From positions 1-33,083 of the forward strand of contig DASPLX010000018.1 of assembly GCA_035627375.1 (NCBI GenBank): 33,083 nt of DNA. The letters are read 5' to 3'. Shown here piece by piece: positions 17,955 through 25,456 of the stretch. The stretch's first letter is position 1. The number at the start of each line of letters is the position of its first letter. The position numbers were made by a program, and so were the translations under genes. The DNA comes from DASPLX01 sp035627375 (lineage in GTDB: Bacteria > Pseudomonadota > Gammaproteobacteria > Burkholderiales > Burkholderiaceae_D). Below the pieces are notes generated by a model. It did no database searches, had not been told where the DNA came from, and was given only the letters and a program-made list of their open reading frames with translations.

Positions 17955-18257
17955 GTGACCACCTATAAGCAACTCCAACGGCAGATCCAACAACTGCAAC
18001 AGCAGGCAGAAGCGCTGCGGCAACGGGAAATCGAGCAGGTCATTCGAGAGATTCGAGAAAAAATGGCCGAATACGGCGTCACCGCCGAAGATCTCGGCTT
18101 CATGGAAGCGCCGACCAGCCGCCCTCGTCCGCCTGTCCAGCCCAAATATCGCGATCCCGCCACTGGCCAGACCTGGTCCGGCCGCGGTCGGGCTCCGGCA
18201 TGGATCGCCGGCAAAGACATGACTCAGTTCCTGATTCGCGCGGAACCCAAACCGTAA
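17955..18257 (+). CDS. H-NS family nucleoid-associated protein
   Basis: This 100-residue protein has the usual size and layout of betaproteobacterial H-NS-like proteins. An N-terminal coiled coil (residues 1-40, Gln/Glu/Arg-rich: YKQLQRQIQQLQQQAEALRQ) drives oligomerisation. A linker follows, then the C-terminal DNA-binding motif KYRDPATGQTWSGRGRAPAWI (about residues 62-82), which inserts into the minor groove of A/T-rich DNA. The start is GTG, because no in-frame ATG precedes it and MTTYKQLQ matches the family N-terminus; no Shine-Dalgarno is visible. It is transcribed divergently from fhaC across a very A/T-rich region, the kind of DNA such proteins silence. Control of its own promoter and of fhaCB is therefore plausible but unproven. 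A transposon-like element begins at the base after its stop codon. Confidence 0.9.
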   Translation: MTTYKQLQRQIQQLQQQAEALRQREIEQVIREIREKMAEYGVTAEDLGFMEAPTSRPRPPVQPKYRDPATGQTWSGRGRAPAWIAGKDMTQFLIRAEPKP

Positions 18258-18645
18258 GAGTCTGTTCGGTATCTTTTTTTGACAGGTGCGCGGCCGCGAT
18301 AACCGGCCGCATACTAGTGATCCATCCAGATAAATTTGACGGTTCTGCCAGCTGCTCGAAAACGATAGCCGCGTTGCCGATGCTCGCCAGGGGACTACCC
18401 TGGCTGTGCTCGGCGCCTTGCTATCGCTTCCGATCAGCGTGGCATAACACGTTAAATTCACCTGGATGGACCACTAGGCGCAGCGACGCGTCGTAGCGGT
18501 GCTACGGCAAGGCGCCGCAACAACATGGGCGGCCGATTGTCGCGACCGCTCGGAGGGTTCGAGCAAGAAGGGCGCATTGCGGCACGCCTTGCACTGCATC
18601 CCTTCTTGCTCGAACGCGCCTGCCAAAATGATTCCGAACAGGCTC
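18258..18645. mobile_element. 388-bp non-coding element with terminal inverted repeats (MITE-like or decayed IS)
   Basis: The left end (gagtctgttcggtatc, from 18258) and the reverse complement of the right end (gagcctgttcggaatc, ending at 18645) are imperfect inverted repeats of about 30 bp. Inside lie a second inverted pair, 18314-18340 with 18451-18477 (27 bp, 4 mismatches), and a perfect 16-bp inverted repeat at 18557-18572 with 18600-18615. No credible transposase frame is present. The left end abuts the H-NS stop codon. An internally deleted IS or a MITE is the simplest reading; I could not assign a family. Confidence 0.65.
18557..18615. repeat. Perfect 16-bp inverted repeat with 27-nt loop
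   Basis: gttcgagcaagaaggg (18557-18572) is repeated in inverted orientation at 18600-18615. It lies near the right terminus of the 388-bp element and could form a strong hairpin or cruciform. Confidence 0.75.
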
Positions 18646-19026
18646 CAAGCGCTCGGCGACAATGGAGCATTGTTCGTCTCCTGCTTATCGCAAAAGAGAT
18701 CCTTTGCGGCTTCTGCCGCAACGTTGAATGACAGCGCTATCAAGAGGGGGAATACCGCTTCTGCGGCAAATCCGCAAAAAATCGGGCCAATCGCAAGCTC
18801 GGCTTCGATTGGGCTTGCCTTGAAGTACTTAATTGCTTGAAATTGCTCTACAATCGGACACATCAAGGCGATAATCGGCTTGACCTGAAGGCATAGCATG
18901 TACTTGCAAGCTTCAGGCTCCTATTCTTGCCAAATAAGCCGATAACAAAGTACTCTCTTTAAGCCGCGTACAGCCAGGCGTCGCCGCGCGATCCGCGCGA
19001 CGCCACGCACCGGGAGCCGACCAAGA
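18646..19026. other. Intergenic stretch without a recognised gene
   Basis: Open frames across this region on either strand run into the inverted-repeat element and resemble no family. A G/C-rich hairpin lies near 18974-19001 (ggcgtcg pairing with cgacgcc), just ahead of the next gene. It probably holds that gene's promoter; no clear boxes are seen. Confidence 0.4.
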
Positions 19027-19599
19027 ATGCGTTTCACCGTTTCGACCGAACTCATGCTGCTGGGCGCCGCTTTGGTCGCCTTTCTCGGCGTTCTGGTTTA
19101 CGTGTTTTCCCTCAAATCCAAGGAAAAACGCGAAAGGCGCAACACCAAGGCCATTTCCGTCGCCCTGGTCGATTATTTCCGCCGTACCGGCGTCGAGGTC
19201 TCGGTCGGATGCGTCAAGTCGCACGGCAGCGACCGCTACACTGCCTTCATCGAATCCGAACCGATGAAGCGCTTCCGCTTGTCGCACATCATTGAAATGA
19301 CCCTTCGGGAACAGGTCGCGAAGAATTGCGGACTGGAACTCGACAAGGTCTATTGGCGCTTCCCGATCAAGGAAGTCGCCCAGAACCCGGCGGCTGCCGT
19401 GGCGAAGGCGCAGGAAGCGGTGAAGGCGGCCGAAGGCGTCGACGACTACATCAACGAAGGCCTCGTCAATTACCGCGACCTTCCGAAGCTTGAAGTCACC
19501 GAGATTCCCTGGGAAAAATTCGAAGAGGCGGCTGCAGTCGAGCCGGCGGAGAAAGCCGAGCCCAAGCAGGACACCGCCGACTCGCCCGACAAGGCCTGA
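19027..19599 (+). CDS. Hypothetical membrane-anchored protein
   Basis: The 190-residue product has one N-terminal transmembrane helix (about residues 8-28, ELMLLGAALVAFLGVLVYVF), then a basic KSKEKRERR stretch consistent with N-out/C-in anchoring. A cytoplasmic domain of about 110 residues follows, and the tail is Ala/Glu/Lys-rich and probably disordered. I do not recognise a named domain. The start ATG has a weak GGGAG about 10 nt upstream. It is transcribed towards the REC-EAL gene, so the two are convergent and not one operon. The layout (membrane helix, charged linker, small domain) superficially recalls ZipA, but I see no convincing similarity. Codon usage matches the neighbours, so it is probably a real gene. 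Confidence 0.75.
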   Translation: MRFTVSTELMLLGAALVAFLGVLVYVFSLKSKEKRERRNTKAISVALVDYFRRTGVEVSVGCVKSHGSDRYTAFIESEPMKRFRLSHIIEMTLREQVAKNCGLELDKVYWRFPIKEVAQNPAAAVAKAQEAVKAAEGVDDYINEGLVNYRDLPKLEVTEIPWEKFEEAAAVEPAEKAEPKQDTADSPDKA

Positions 19600-19649
19600 T
19601 CCGTTTCTCCGATCCAGGCCGCTCCAATCCGTTCCAGTCCGCAGCCACC

Positions 19650-20849
19650 TCAAAAGAATTGCGACCATTCCTTCGCCCAAGCGGGAACGGCGTCCGCCTC
19701 CATCGGCTTGGCGATGTAATAGCCCTGCGCATACGTGCAGCCACGCTGATGCAGGAAATCCCAATCCTGCTGCGTTTCGACACCGACCGCGACTGAATGG
19801 CGGTTGAGTCGTTGGCAGATCTCCAGGCTCGAACTCAACACCAGTTCCAGCGCCTGATTCTGAGACGCGCCTGCGACGAAGGAACGGTCGATCTTGAGTT
19901 CCGTGAAGGGGATGCGCATCAATTCCTGCATGCTGGCATGTCCCATGCCGTAATCGTCGACCGATAATCCGAAACCGCGAATACGCAAGCGCGCCAGGTT
20001 TTCGAGGAAATACGGCACGTTGGTCACCGTGGCCGATTCCGTGATCTCGAAAATGAAATGATGCGCGTCGCTGTCCTGCTGCGCCACGTAGTCGGAAATC
20101 CGGTTCGCCATTCCCGGCCTGACCAGCGTCGAGGGCGACAGATTGATGGAAACCGTCGTCGCCAATCCCTGCGCATGCCAAGCGCGCCACGCCGCCAGGG
20201 ATTTCTCGATGACGATCCATGCCAGCGTATCCATCTCCCCATTCTCTTCCAGCATGGGAATAAAGGGTGTCGGCGCCAGCAAGCCGTACTTCGGATGACG
20301 CCAACGAACAAAGGCTTCGACGCCCTTCATCTGGCCGGTCGCCAACTCGACCTTCGGCTGGAACAGCGGTTCGAATTCCTTGCTCTTCAACGCTTGCTGC
20401 AGTTCGCCGAACGAAAAGGCGGGCGCCTCGAGGTTCGTCCGGCGCCTGGAATGCGGCTCGACATGGACATCGACCAGGGCCTGCACGGATTCGGGAGTCG
20501 CCGGCTTTTCGATCGAACCGAGAGTCTCCACCCCATATGCCTTGGCCATGGTCTCGACGGAGAGCAAGAGCGAGGGATCGAGCGCGCTGACCAGGATGAC
20601 GGAGGTCGGGTGATTTTCCGTTGCGATGTGACGAATCAATTCGAGGCCATCCATCCCCGGCAGGCTCAAATCGATGAAAGTGACATCGATGCGACGGCCC
20701 TTGTCCTTCAGGACATTCAGCGCGGCGATGCCGTCCGCGACTTCCACGATATCGCGCGCGCCGAGATTGGCCAGAACAGCACCGAGCCAGCGGCGCTGAA
20801 AGTCGTCATCTTCGACGACCAGAAAACACAGGTCCGCAAGCTGGGTCAA
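19650..20849 (-). CDS. Response regulator with REC and EAL (c-di-GMP phosphodiesterase-type) domains
   Basis: The 399-residue protein has an N-terminal receiver domain (about 1-125) with the acidic pair in VVEDDD, the phospho-Asp in FIDLSLPGMDG and the Lys in SIEKPATPE. An EAL domain follows (about 150-390). Conserved EAL residues are visible: EAF (in place of EAL), RWRHP, INLSP, FEITES, VDDYGMGHAS, ELKIDRSF, GVET and AQGYY. Nearly all metal-binding and catalytic residues are kept, so hydrolysis of cyclic di-GMP is likely. However, EAF and the altered loop-6 sequence DDYGMGHAS may weaken it. No HPt or kinase partner lies beside it; the next gene upstream in its direction is the small CxxC protein, 21 nt away, suggesting co-transcription. 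Confidence 0.92.
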   Translation of the reverse strand: MTQLADLCFLVVEDDDFQRRWLGAVLANLGARDIVEVADGIAALNVLKDKGRRIDVTFIDLSLPGMDGLELIRHIATENHPTSVILVSALDPSLLLSVETMAKAYGVETLGSIEKPATPESVQALVDVHVEPHSRRRTNLEAPAFSFGELQQALKSKEFEPLFQPKVELATGQMKGVEAFVRWRHPKYGLLAPTPFIPMLEENGEMDTLAWIVIEKSLAAWRAWHAQGLATTVSINLSPSTLVRPGMANRISDYVAQQDSDAHHFIFEITESATVTNVPYFLENLARLRIRGFGLSVDDYGMGHASMQELMRIPFTELKIDRSFVAGASQNQALELVLSSSLEICQRLNRHSVAVGVETQQDWDFLHQRGCTYAQGYYIAKPMEADAVPAWAKEWSQFF

Positions 20850-20870
20850 AACGGTTTCCTTCTTCCCTCT

Positions 20871-21164
20871 CTACCAATCGGCACGGCTGACGGTCGGTTG
20901 CGCGCCTTGCTGCTCGAGCCAGGGAATCAGCTTGCCCTTGAAGCAAGTGGGGCAAATATGAAATACCGTCTCGGTCGAATGCCCGCCGCCGCCGCTCTTG
21001 TTGGTCGTCCGTTCGTCCAACTGCAACGCGGTGGTCGCATGCTCATAATTGTCTTGCGCCCAATTTTCGTCGCCATTCGACTCCGCGCCGCAGATATCGC
21101 AGGAAAGCTTGTCGAATACCTTTTCCTCGTGTTCGAGGATCAGTACCGTTTTCATGTGTTTCAT
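20871..21164 (-). CDS. Small CxxC-CxxC (zinc-ribbon-like) protein
   Basis: This 97-residue protein has two Cys pairs, CDICG (about residues 22-26) and CPTCF (about 71-75), plus nearby His residues, a pattern expected for one bound zinc. A Gly-rich, charged segment separates the pairs. The start is fixed by a strong Shine-Dalgarno, AAGGAGG, 5 nt before the ATG at 21164; a second ATG three codons in is too far away. No named family is recognised. Transcribed just ahead of the REC-EAL gene on the same strand with a 21-nt gap, it may be part of the same transcript, although a functional link is only inferred. Confidence 0.75.
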   Translation of the reverse strand: MKHMKTVLILEHEEKVFDKLSCDICGAESNGDENWAQDNYEHATTALQLDERTTNKSGGGGHSTETVFHICPTCFKGKLIPWLEQQGAQPTVSRADW

Positions 21165-21389
21165 CGCATCCTCCTTGGCGGCGTCCTGTCTGCACCGGAC
21201 CGGCTTGTCTCGCAGCGAGCCATCGTTAAAGTATATTCAACATGCATGCTTTGGCGAAGCATTGCAAATACAAAATAAATGTACCAGCATTTCGAAGCGA
21301 ATAGCCGTGCCACGCCTCTTTGCTGCGGCGGCGCAACAGTTCCTTCCCTTTCGCTGTTTCTTTTCCCGCTCCCTTGGCGCCGATTGGCT

Positions 21390-21845
21390 TCACGTCTTTC
21401 GGCTGGCAAGTTGCGGACGCCGGAACGACAAGGCACGCGTGGCAATGAAAATTTCCCGCAAAAGAAAGATGAAACTGCCGATCAGGGCAATCATGGCCAG
21501 CACAAACAACGTGGCAATCAATTTACCCAATGCCAGGTCCAGCGTATCGCCCACGAACAATGCGACGATCACGATGCAAACCAACAGCGCGCTCGAGGTA
21601 CTCAACGTAATCGCGCGATTGATGAGGTGCGCGCGCTGCACCAGCTTGCCGAGTTCGGTATCGAATTGCGCCTGTTCCCGGGTGCTGGCTTCGGGGAAGC
21701 GATCTTCGAGATTGCGGGCACGATCGATGATGCGTCCCAGGCGATTGGTCAGCACCATCAGATTGGTGCCGACGCCGGTCAGCAGGAAAACCGGTGCAAT
21801 GGCCAGTTGAATGATATGGCCGATGTCTCCAAGTTGTATTTCCAT
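21390..21845 (-). CDS. DUF2721 family membrane protein
   Basis: This 151-residue protein starts MEIQLGDIGHIIQLAIAPVFLLTGVGTNLMV. That N-terminus, followed by VLTNRLGRIIDRARNLED, is characteristic of DUF2721 proteins. Three hydrophobic segments are visible (about residues 10-30, 77-100 and 108-132), with a charged helix between the first two. The ATG at 21845 was preferred over the upstream ATG at 21920 because the family N-terminus begins there. The function is unknown. It is encoded divergently from the sensor kinase gene, with about 380 bp between the starts. Confidence 0.88.
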   Translation of the reverse strand: MEIQLGDIGHIIQLAIAPVFLLTGVGTNLMVLTNRLGRIIDRARNLEDRFPEASTREQAQFDTELGKLVQRAHLINRAITLSTSSALLVCIVIVALFVGDTLDLALGKLIATLFVLAMIALIGSFIFLLREIFIATRALSFRRPQLASRKT

Positions 21846-22227
21846 CGTATATATCCGATCGTCCGAGTCATTAGGGAAATCGCGAAATGCGCCGCATGCC
21901 ATCCATGCAGTGTTTGACATCCGTCAAAACGAGCAATGCGTCGTCGACTATTCTGACGGCGCATTTTCCGATTTGCAATTTTCGTCGTTAGTTTCCTCAT
22001 CCGGTAAGCGATGCGCGATGGACTTGCGGGTTACGCCCTCCTGCAGCCCCTTGCCTCGCGAATCGAGCTACGGTTGATTTTTGTCGGACGCTTCCCTCGA
22101 TCCGAATGGCAGCATGAATACTTCCCCTTTGCCGACGCATCATCGCGGATTCGCGCTGCACCGCATCGTGGTCCGCTCCGACAGCGGGACGCCGAATACG
22201 CGCGCGCAAAACCGGGGACGTCCAAAC
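21846..22227. other. Divergent intergenic region between DUF2721 and sensor kinase genes
   Basis: The kinase frame stays open upstream to about 22081 from a TTG, but the encoded peptide there is low in structure and has no Shine-Dalgarno. I therefore treat it as mostly non-coding. I find no convincing operator or hairpin. Confidence 0.35.
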
Positions 22228-23385
22228 ATGCATACCGACGAATTCGATCAATTGGATGATCAAGTCGCGGACACGTCCGACTATGTCAGCGTCGCTCCCG
22301 CCTTATCGGCTGCCTGGTTCGGAAAGTGGATGTCCGCTGTTCTGGCCTCGTCGATGGATGCCGTAGTCGTCGTCGACTCGCTTCGGCAGGTCCTGCTGAT
22401 CAATCGCGAGACCGAGCGCATGTTCGGCTACGAGGCCGGCGAGATGCTGGGACGTTCGTTCGACACGCTGTTTCCCGCCCGCCTCAGTAGGGAAAGCCAG
22501 GCGCAGTTGCATCGTCTCGTCTCTCTGTCGGCGGAGGGACGCGGAACGCGAACCAAACTCGCGTGGACCGGCTTGCGTGAGGATGGCAGGGAATTCCTTT
22601 TCGATGCCGTCATCTCGCCGGTCAGCATGAACGACGAAATTTTTCTCGCCATGATTCTGCGCGAGAAGCCGCCGTCCCGGGGAGACAGATCCCTCTCCGG
22701 TTTTGCCGGTAGCGAGCTGCGCAAGCTCGCCGTCTCTTCGCAGCAAAAGATCGAAATGGAGAAGAAGCGCTTTTCCCGCGAACTCTACGACGATCTCGGC
22801 CAACGTTTGAGCGTACTGAAACTGGATCTGGATTGGCTGCAGGCAAATCTATCCGATTCCGAGAACGCGATACCGGTACGCGTGCAGCAGATGCAGCACT
22901 TGCTCGACAGCGTCATCGCCAGGACCAAGCGCATCGCGATGACCTTGCGGCCTCCGCTCCTCGACGACTTCGGATTGGTTCCCGCCATCGAATGGATGGT
23001 CGACAATTTTCAGAAGAGATCAGCCATTACCTGCCGGCTTGAGAGACACGATATCGCCATACCGCCGGAAAATCCGGCCGAGTCAGCTATTATCCGCGTG
23101 ATTCAGGAGGGACTCCTGAATATCGAACGGCATGCGCACGCCACCATGGTGAACATATGGATCGCCCAAACGGACCGCCAGCTCAATGTCCGCATCGAAG
23201 ACAATGGCATTGGACTGACGCCGGCCGACTTCCGGAAGCCGGGTTGCCACGGACTGATCGCCATGCAGGAGCGAGTGGTAATCTTGGGAGGTAAAATAGC
23301 GCTCGGCAATATTGAACCGACCGGATTCGCCATTCAAGCCACCATCCCAATAGACCAATCCCTCGATTTCGCCGCCTCCCTATGA
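22228..23385 (+). CDS. PAS-domain sensor histidine kinase of the NarX/HisKA_3 type, phospho-accepting His replaced by Tyr
   Basis: The protein is soluble-looking and about 385 residues long. A PAS domain (about 30-150: SSMDAVVVVDSLRQVLLINRE, ERMFGYEAGEMLGRS) is followed by a HisKA_3 dimerisation segment and a HATPase domain. The ATPase boxes are intact: N-box EGLLNIERHA, G1 EDNGIGL and G2 GCHGLIAMQERV. The HisKA_3 motif reads RELYDDLGQRLSVLKLDLDWL; family members have ELHDDLGQ, so the phosphorylated His is Tyr187 here (TAC, one transition from CAC). ATG 22228 was chosen for GGGGA upstream and the better-structured N-terminus; ATG 22114 or TTG 22081 are alternatives. It overlaps the response regulator gene by ATGA, so the two are translationally coupled. 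Autophosphorylation at the normal site should be impossible. Confidence 0.88.
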   Translation: MHTDEFDQLDDQVADTSDYVSVAPALSAAWFGKWMSAVLASSMDAVVVVDSLRQVLLINRETERMFGYEAGEMLGRSFDTLFPARLSRESQAQLHRLVSLSAEGRGTRTKLAWTGLREDGREFLFDAVISPVSMNDEIFLAMILREKPPSRGDRSLSGFAGSELRKLAVSSQQKIEMEKKRFSRELYDDLGQRLSVLKLDLDWLQANLSDSENAIPVRVQQMQHLLDSVIARTKRIAMTLRPPLLDDFGLVPAIEWMVDNFQKRSAITCRLERHDIAIPPENPAESAIIRVIQEGLLNIERHAHATMVNIWIAQTDRQLNVRIEDNGIGLTPADFRKPGCHGLIAMQERVVILGGKIALGNIEPTGFAIQATIPIDQSLDFAASL

Positions 23386-24026
23386 TCCGCATAGTCATCG
23401 CCGACGACCATACCATCATGCGCGAAGGCTTGAAGCGCATTCTCGACGGAGCCGACGATATGGCGGTCGTGGGCGAAGCCGTCGACGGCTTTGAAGCACT
23501 AGCCCATGTGCGCAAGGGCGGATTCGATCTCCTGATGCTCGATCTCTCCATGCCGGGCCGCAGCGGCGTCGAGCTGATCAGGCAAATCAAGGATGAAGTG
23601 CCAAAACTCCCGATTCTCGTCCTGACCATGCATGACGAGGAGCAGTACGCGGTGCGCGCGATTCGGGCCGGCGCGCGAGGCTATCTGACCAAGGAAAGCG
23701 CCGGAACCCAGTTGCTCAGCGCCATTCGCAAAGTGGCGTCCGGACGGCCGTATATCAGCGCCGAGGTCGCCGAGCAGCTCGCCATGGAAGCCATGCCGTC
23801 GAGCGAACATCTGCCGCACGAGGAATTGTCGAACCGGGAGTTCGAAGTCTTCAGCCTGCTCGTGAACGGCAAGTCGATCACCGAGATCGCCGAAATGCTG
23901 CATCTCAGCGCAAAGACGGTCAGCACGCACAAGACGCGAATACTGCAAAAGATGTCAATGACATCGCTGGCCGAGATGGTCCAATATGCGGTGGCGCATC
24001 GTCTCCTTCCTCCGCTCCAGACCTGA
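23382..24026 (+). CDS. LuxR/NarL-family response regulator
   Basis: The 214-residue protein has an N-terminal receiver domain with Asp8/Asp9, phospho-acceptor Asp54 (LMLDLSMPG), Thr in VLTMHDE and Lys in YLTKES. A C-terminal LuxR-type helix-turn-helix follows (LSNREFEVFSLLVNGKSITEIAEMLHLSAKTVSTHKTRI). All phosphorylation residues are present, in contrast to its partner kinase. Its ATG overlaps the kinase stop (ATGA). FixJ/NarL regulators bind inverted heptad-like sites as dimers, and a perfect TAGGAATATTCCTA palindrome lies about 180 bp downstream, ahead of the Crp/Fnr gene. Control of that gene is an inference. Confidence 0.95.
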   Translation: MIRIVIADDHTIMREGLKRILDGADDMAVVGEAVDGFEALAHVRKGGFDLLMLDLSMPGRSGVELIRQIKDEVPKLPILVLTMHDEEQYAVRAIRAGARGYLTKESAGTQLLSAIRKVASGRPYISAEVAEQLAMEAMPSSEHLPHEELSNREFEVFSLLVNGKSITEIAEMLHLSAKTVSTHKTRILQKMSMTSLAEMVQYAVAHRLLPPLQT

Positions 24027-24204
24027 ACATCGTCACCGCGGGACGAACATGCGCAACCACGAGGCTTCGCCGATCCTGCCCCCCGTCCTCGCATTCAGGC
24101 CTCGTCCATTCATCATGCCTCAACAAATTAGTGCCATTACCTTCGAGCAATAAGCGGAAGGCATAAACCTCACATTTTTTGCGGCGCAATAATTTCTCCT
24201 CGGA

Positions 24205-24224
24205 ATGTAGGAATATTCCTACAT
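24205..24224. promoter_or_regulatory. Perfect 20-bp palindrome, candidate LuxR/NarL-type operator
   Basis: atgtaggaatattcctacat is fully self-complementary. Its core TAGGAAT-ATTCCTA resembles the inverted heptads (TTTCCTA type) bound by the FixJ-class regulator BvgA. It lies between the LuxR-type regulator gene and the Crp/Fnr gene, about 250 bp before the latter's start. Confidence 0.55.
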
Positions 24225-24464
24225 CATCGCAGCAATCTCCTACAGCGCGATTCAGACCTCCCCGATAGTAATGATTTGTCATCGTGGACATACTACGACT
24301 CAACGAGACGCAACACGGCTGCGAAAAGCGTTCGACTTAGAACAAATATGCCGTTGCATCCAACTGCGCTGCAACAAATCACAAGAATTTGAAACAAGAA
24401 AGACCGGAGCCACTGGCTCCGCCGACCAAGTCAGGGCGAATTGCTTTCGATATTTTCAAAGAAT

Positions 24465-24470
24465 AGGAGA
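24465..24470 (+). promoter_or_regulatory. Ribosome binding site deciding the Crp/Fnr start
   Basis: AGGAGA sits directly against the first ATG (24470) but at a normal distance from the second ATG (24476), so the second is the likely start. Confidence 0.55.
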
Positions 24471-24475
24471 TGACG

Positions 24476-25351
24476 ATGTTATCGACCCCGCTGTCTGAAA
24501 TACGACCCGAACCCGGATCATCGGCCACACAGTCCTCTCCTTCTGATGCCGGCTGGCAACGCCAAGGAAAACTTTGGTCCAATCTCAAGGAATTGTGCGA
24601 ATTGCTGCGTATTCCGCCTGTTTCTTCCGTCGGCGACGAGGAATTGCTGTTCCAGCATGTGCAATTCAAGACCGGCCAACGCATCCATACCATCGGTCAG
24701 CCTTTCGATACGCTTTACATCGTCCATTCCGGTTTCCTGAAAACCGTCCTCATCGATGAATTCGGCAACGAACAAGTTCTCAGTTTTCCCATGAAAGGCG
24801 ATCTGTTCGGCGTCGACGGCATTCATACGCGGCGCTATGCCTCGGAAGCGGTGGCGCTTTCCAATTGCGATCTGATCCTGCTGCCGTTCAAGAAATTCAC
24901 CTCGCTCGGACGTACGCATCCGGAACTCGAACATGCGATGTACAGCGTGATGAGCCGCGAATTGGTGCGCGAACAGGCGATGGTGAGCATGCTCGGCGCG
25001 TTGAGCGCCGAAGCGCGCGTCGCCCGTTTCCTGGTTTCGCTCGCCGAGCGTTTCGGCGACATGGGGTACTCGAACAAGGTTTTCAATCTGCGCATGACGC
25101 GCCACGAAATCGGCAGCTACCTTGGCCTGACCCTCGAAACGGTGAGTCGGACTTTGTCGGCGTTCAATGAAATCGGCTTGATTTCGGTCGACCAGCGCTC
25201 GATCTGCATCAAGGATGCGGAAGCGCTGCGTACTCTGCGCCGTCTGCCGCCATCGAGCTCGCGGGCGAAACAGGCAGCATCGAAACGCGCCAAGCAGGCC
25301 GTCCGCAAAACCGACGAAGCCCTCCCGGGTGCGCAAACCGAAGCGGCTTGA
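24476..25351 (+). CDS. Crp/Fnr family transcriptional regulator
   Basis: The protein is about 291 residues. A cyclic-nucleotide-binding-type beta-roll (about 55-170: FKTGQRIHTIGQPFDTLYIVHSGFLKT) leads to a dimerisation helix and a C-terminal HTH_Crp domain. The recognition helix region (TRHEIGSYLGLTLETVSRTLSAF) is very close to that of Fnr, so a TTGAT-N4-ATCAA-like target is likely. The N-terminal Cys cluster that holds the iron-sulphur centre in Fnr is missing: only one Cys precedes the beta-roll, in ELCELL, with another in SNCDL. Oxygen sensing by a 4Fe-4S cluster is therefore unlikely. The basic, Ala/Lys/Arg-rich tail beyond about residue 255 is longer than usual. It is transcribed after the two-component pair and ends at a terminator shared with the phasin gene. 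Confidence 0.92.
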   Translation: MLSTPLSEIRPEPGSSATQSSPSDAGWQRQGKLWSNLKELCELLRIPPVSSVGDEELLFQHVQFKTGQRIHTIGQPFDTLYIVHSGFLKTVLIDEFGNEQVLSFPMKGDLFGVDGIHTRRYASEAVALSNCDLILLPFKKFTSLGRTHPELEHAMYSVMSRELVREQAMVSMLGALSAEARVARFLVSLAERFGDMGYSNKVFNLRMTRHEIGSYLGLTLETVSRTLSAFNEIGLISVDQRSICIKDAEALRTLRRLPPSSSRAKQAASKRAKQAVRKTDEALPGAQTEAA

Positions 25352-25370
25352 GTCGGCTGAACCGCCAATC

Positions 25371-25400
25371 AAAAGCCCGATCTTCCGATCGGGCTTTTTT
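25371..25400. terminator. Bidirectional intrinsic terminator between crp/fnr and phasin genes
   Basis: A 12-bp stem (aaaagcccgatc with gatcgggctttt) around a ttcc loop is followed by a T-run on the plus strand and has a T-run on the minus strand as well. It serves the convergent Crp/Fnr and phasin genes. Confidence 0.9.
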
Positions 25401-25456
25401 GTTTCACGCTTCCACTTCGGAGCATGCCGCCGACGGCGGCATCGCAAAGCTCGAGA

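Larger units (their letters stand above)
24027..24475. other. Long intergenic region upstream of the Crp/Fnr gene
   Basis: No gene is seen in these 449 bp. The region holds the palindrome at 24205-24224, a further half-site-like ctcctaca at 24236-24243, and a 7-bp stem hairpin (24405-24421, loop act) in the probable leader of the Crp/Fnr gene. Confidence 0.5.

Noticed and set aside
18288..18321. Closely spaced NotI-like and SpeI-like sites resembling a cloning-vector polylinker
   Set aside because: The surrounding bases do not follow any polylinker order I know and form part of the element's own inverted repeats, so a natural origin is more likely.
18474..18899. A 141-residue minus-strand frame running into the inverted-repeat element
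   Set aside because: It resembles no family, lacks a good start signal, and its C-terminal half is translated from the element's end and hairpin.
25424..25442. G/C-rich palindrome atgccgccgacggcggcat as the phasin terminator
   Set aside because: No T-run follows it on the minus strand. The nearby hairpin at 25371-25400 has T-runs on both sides and explains termination better.
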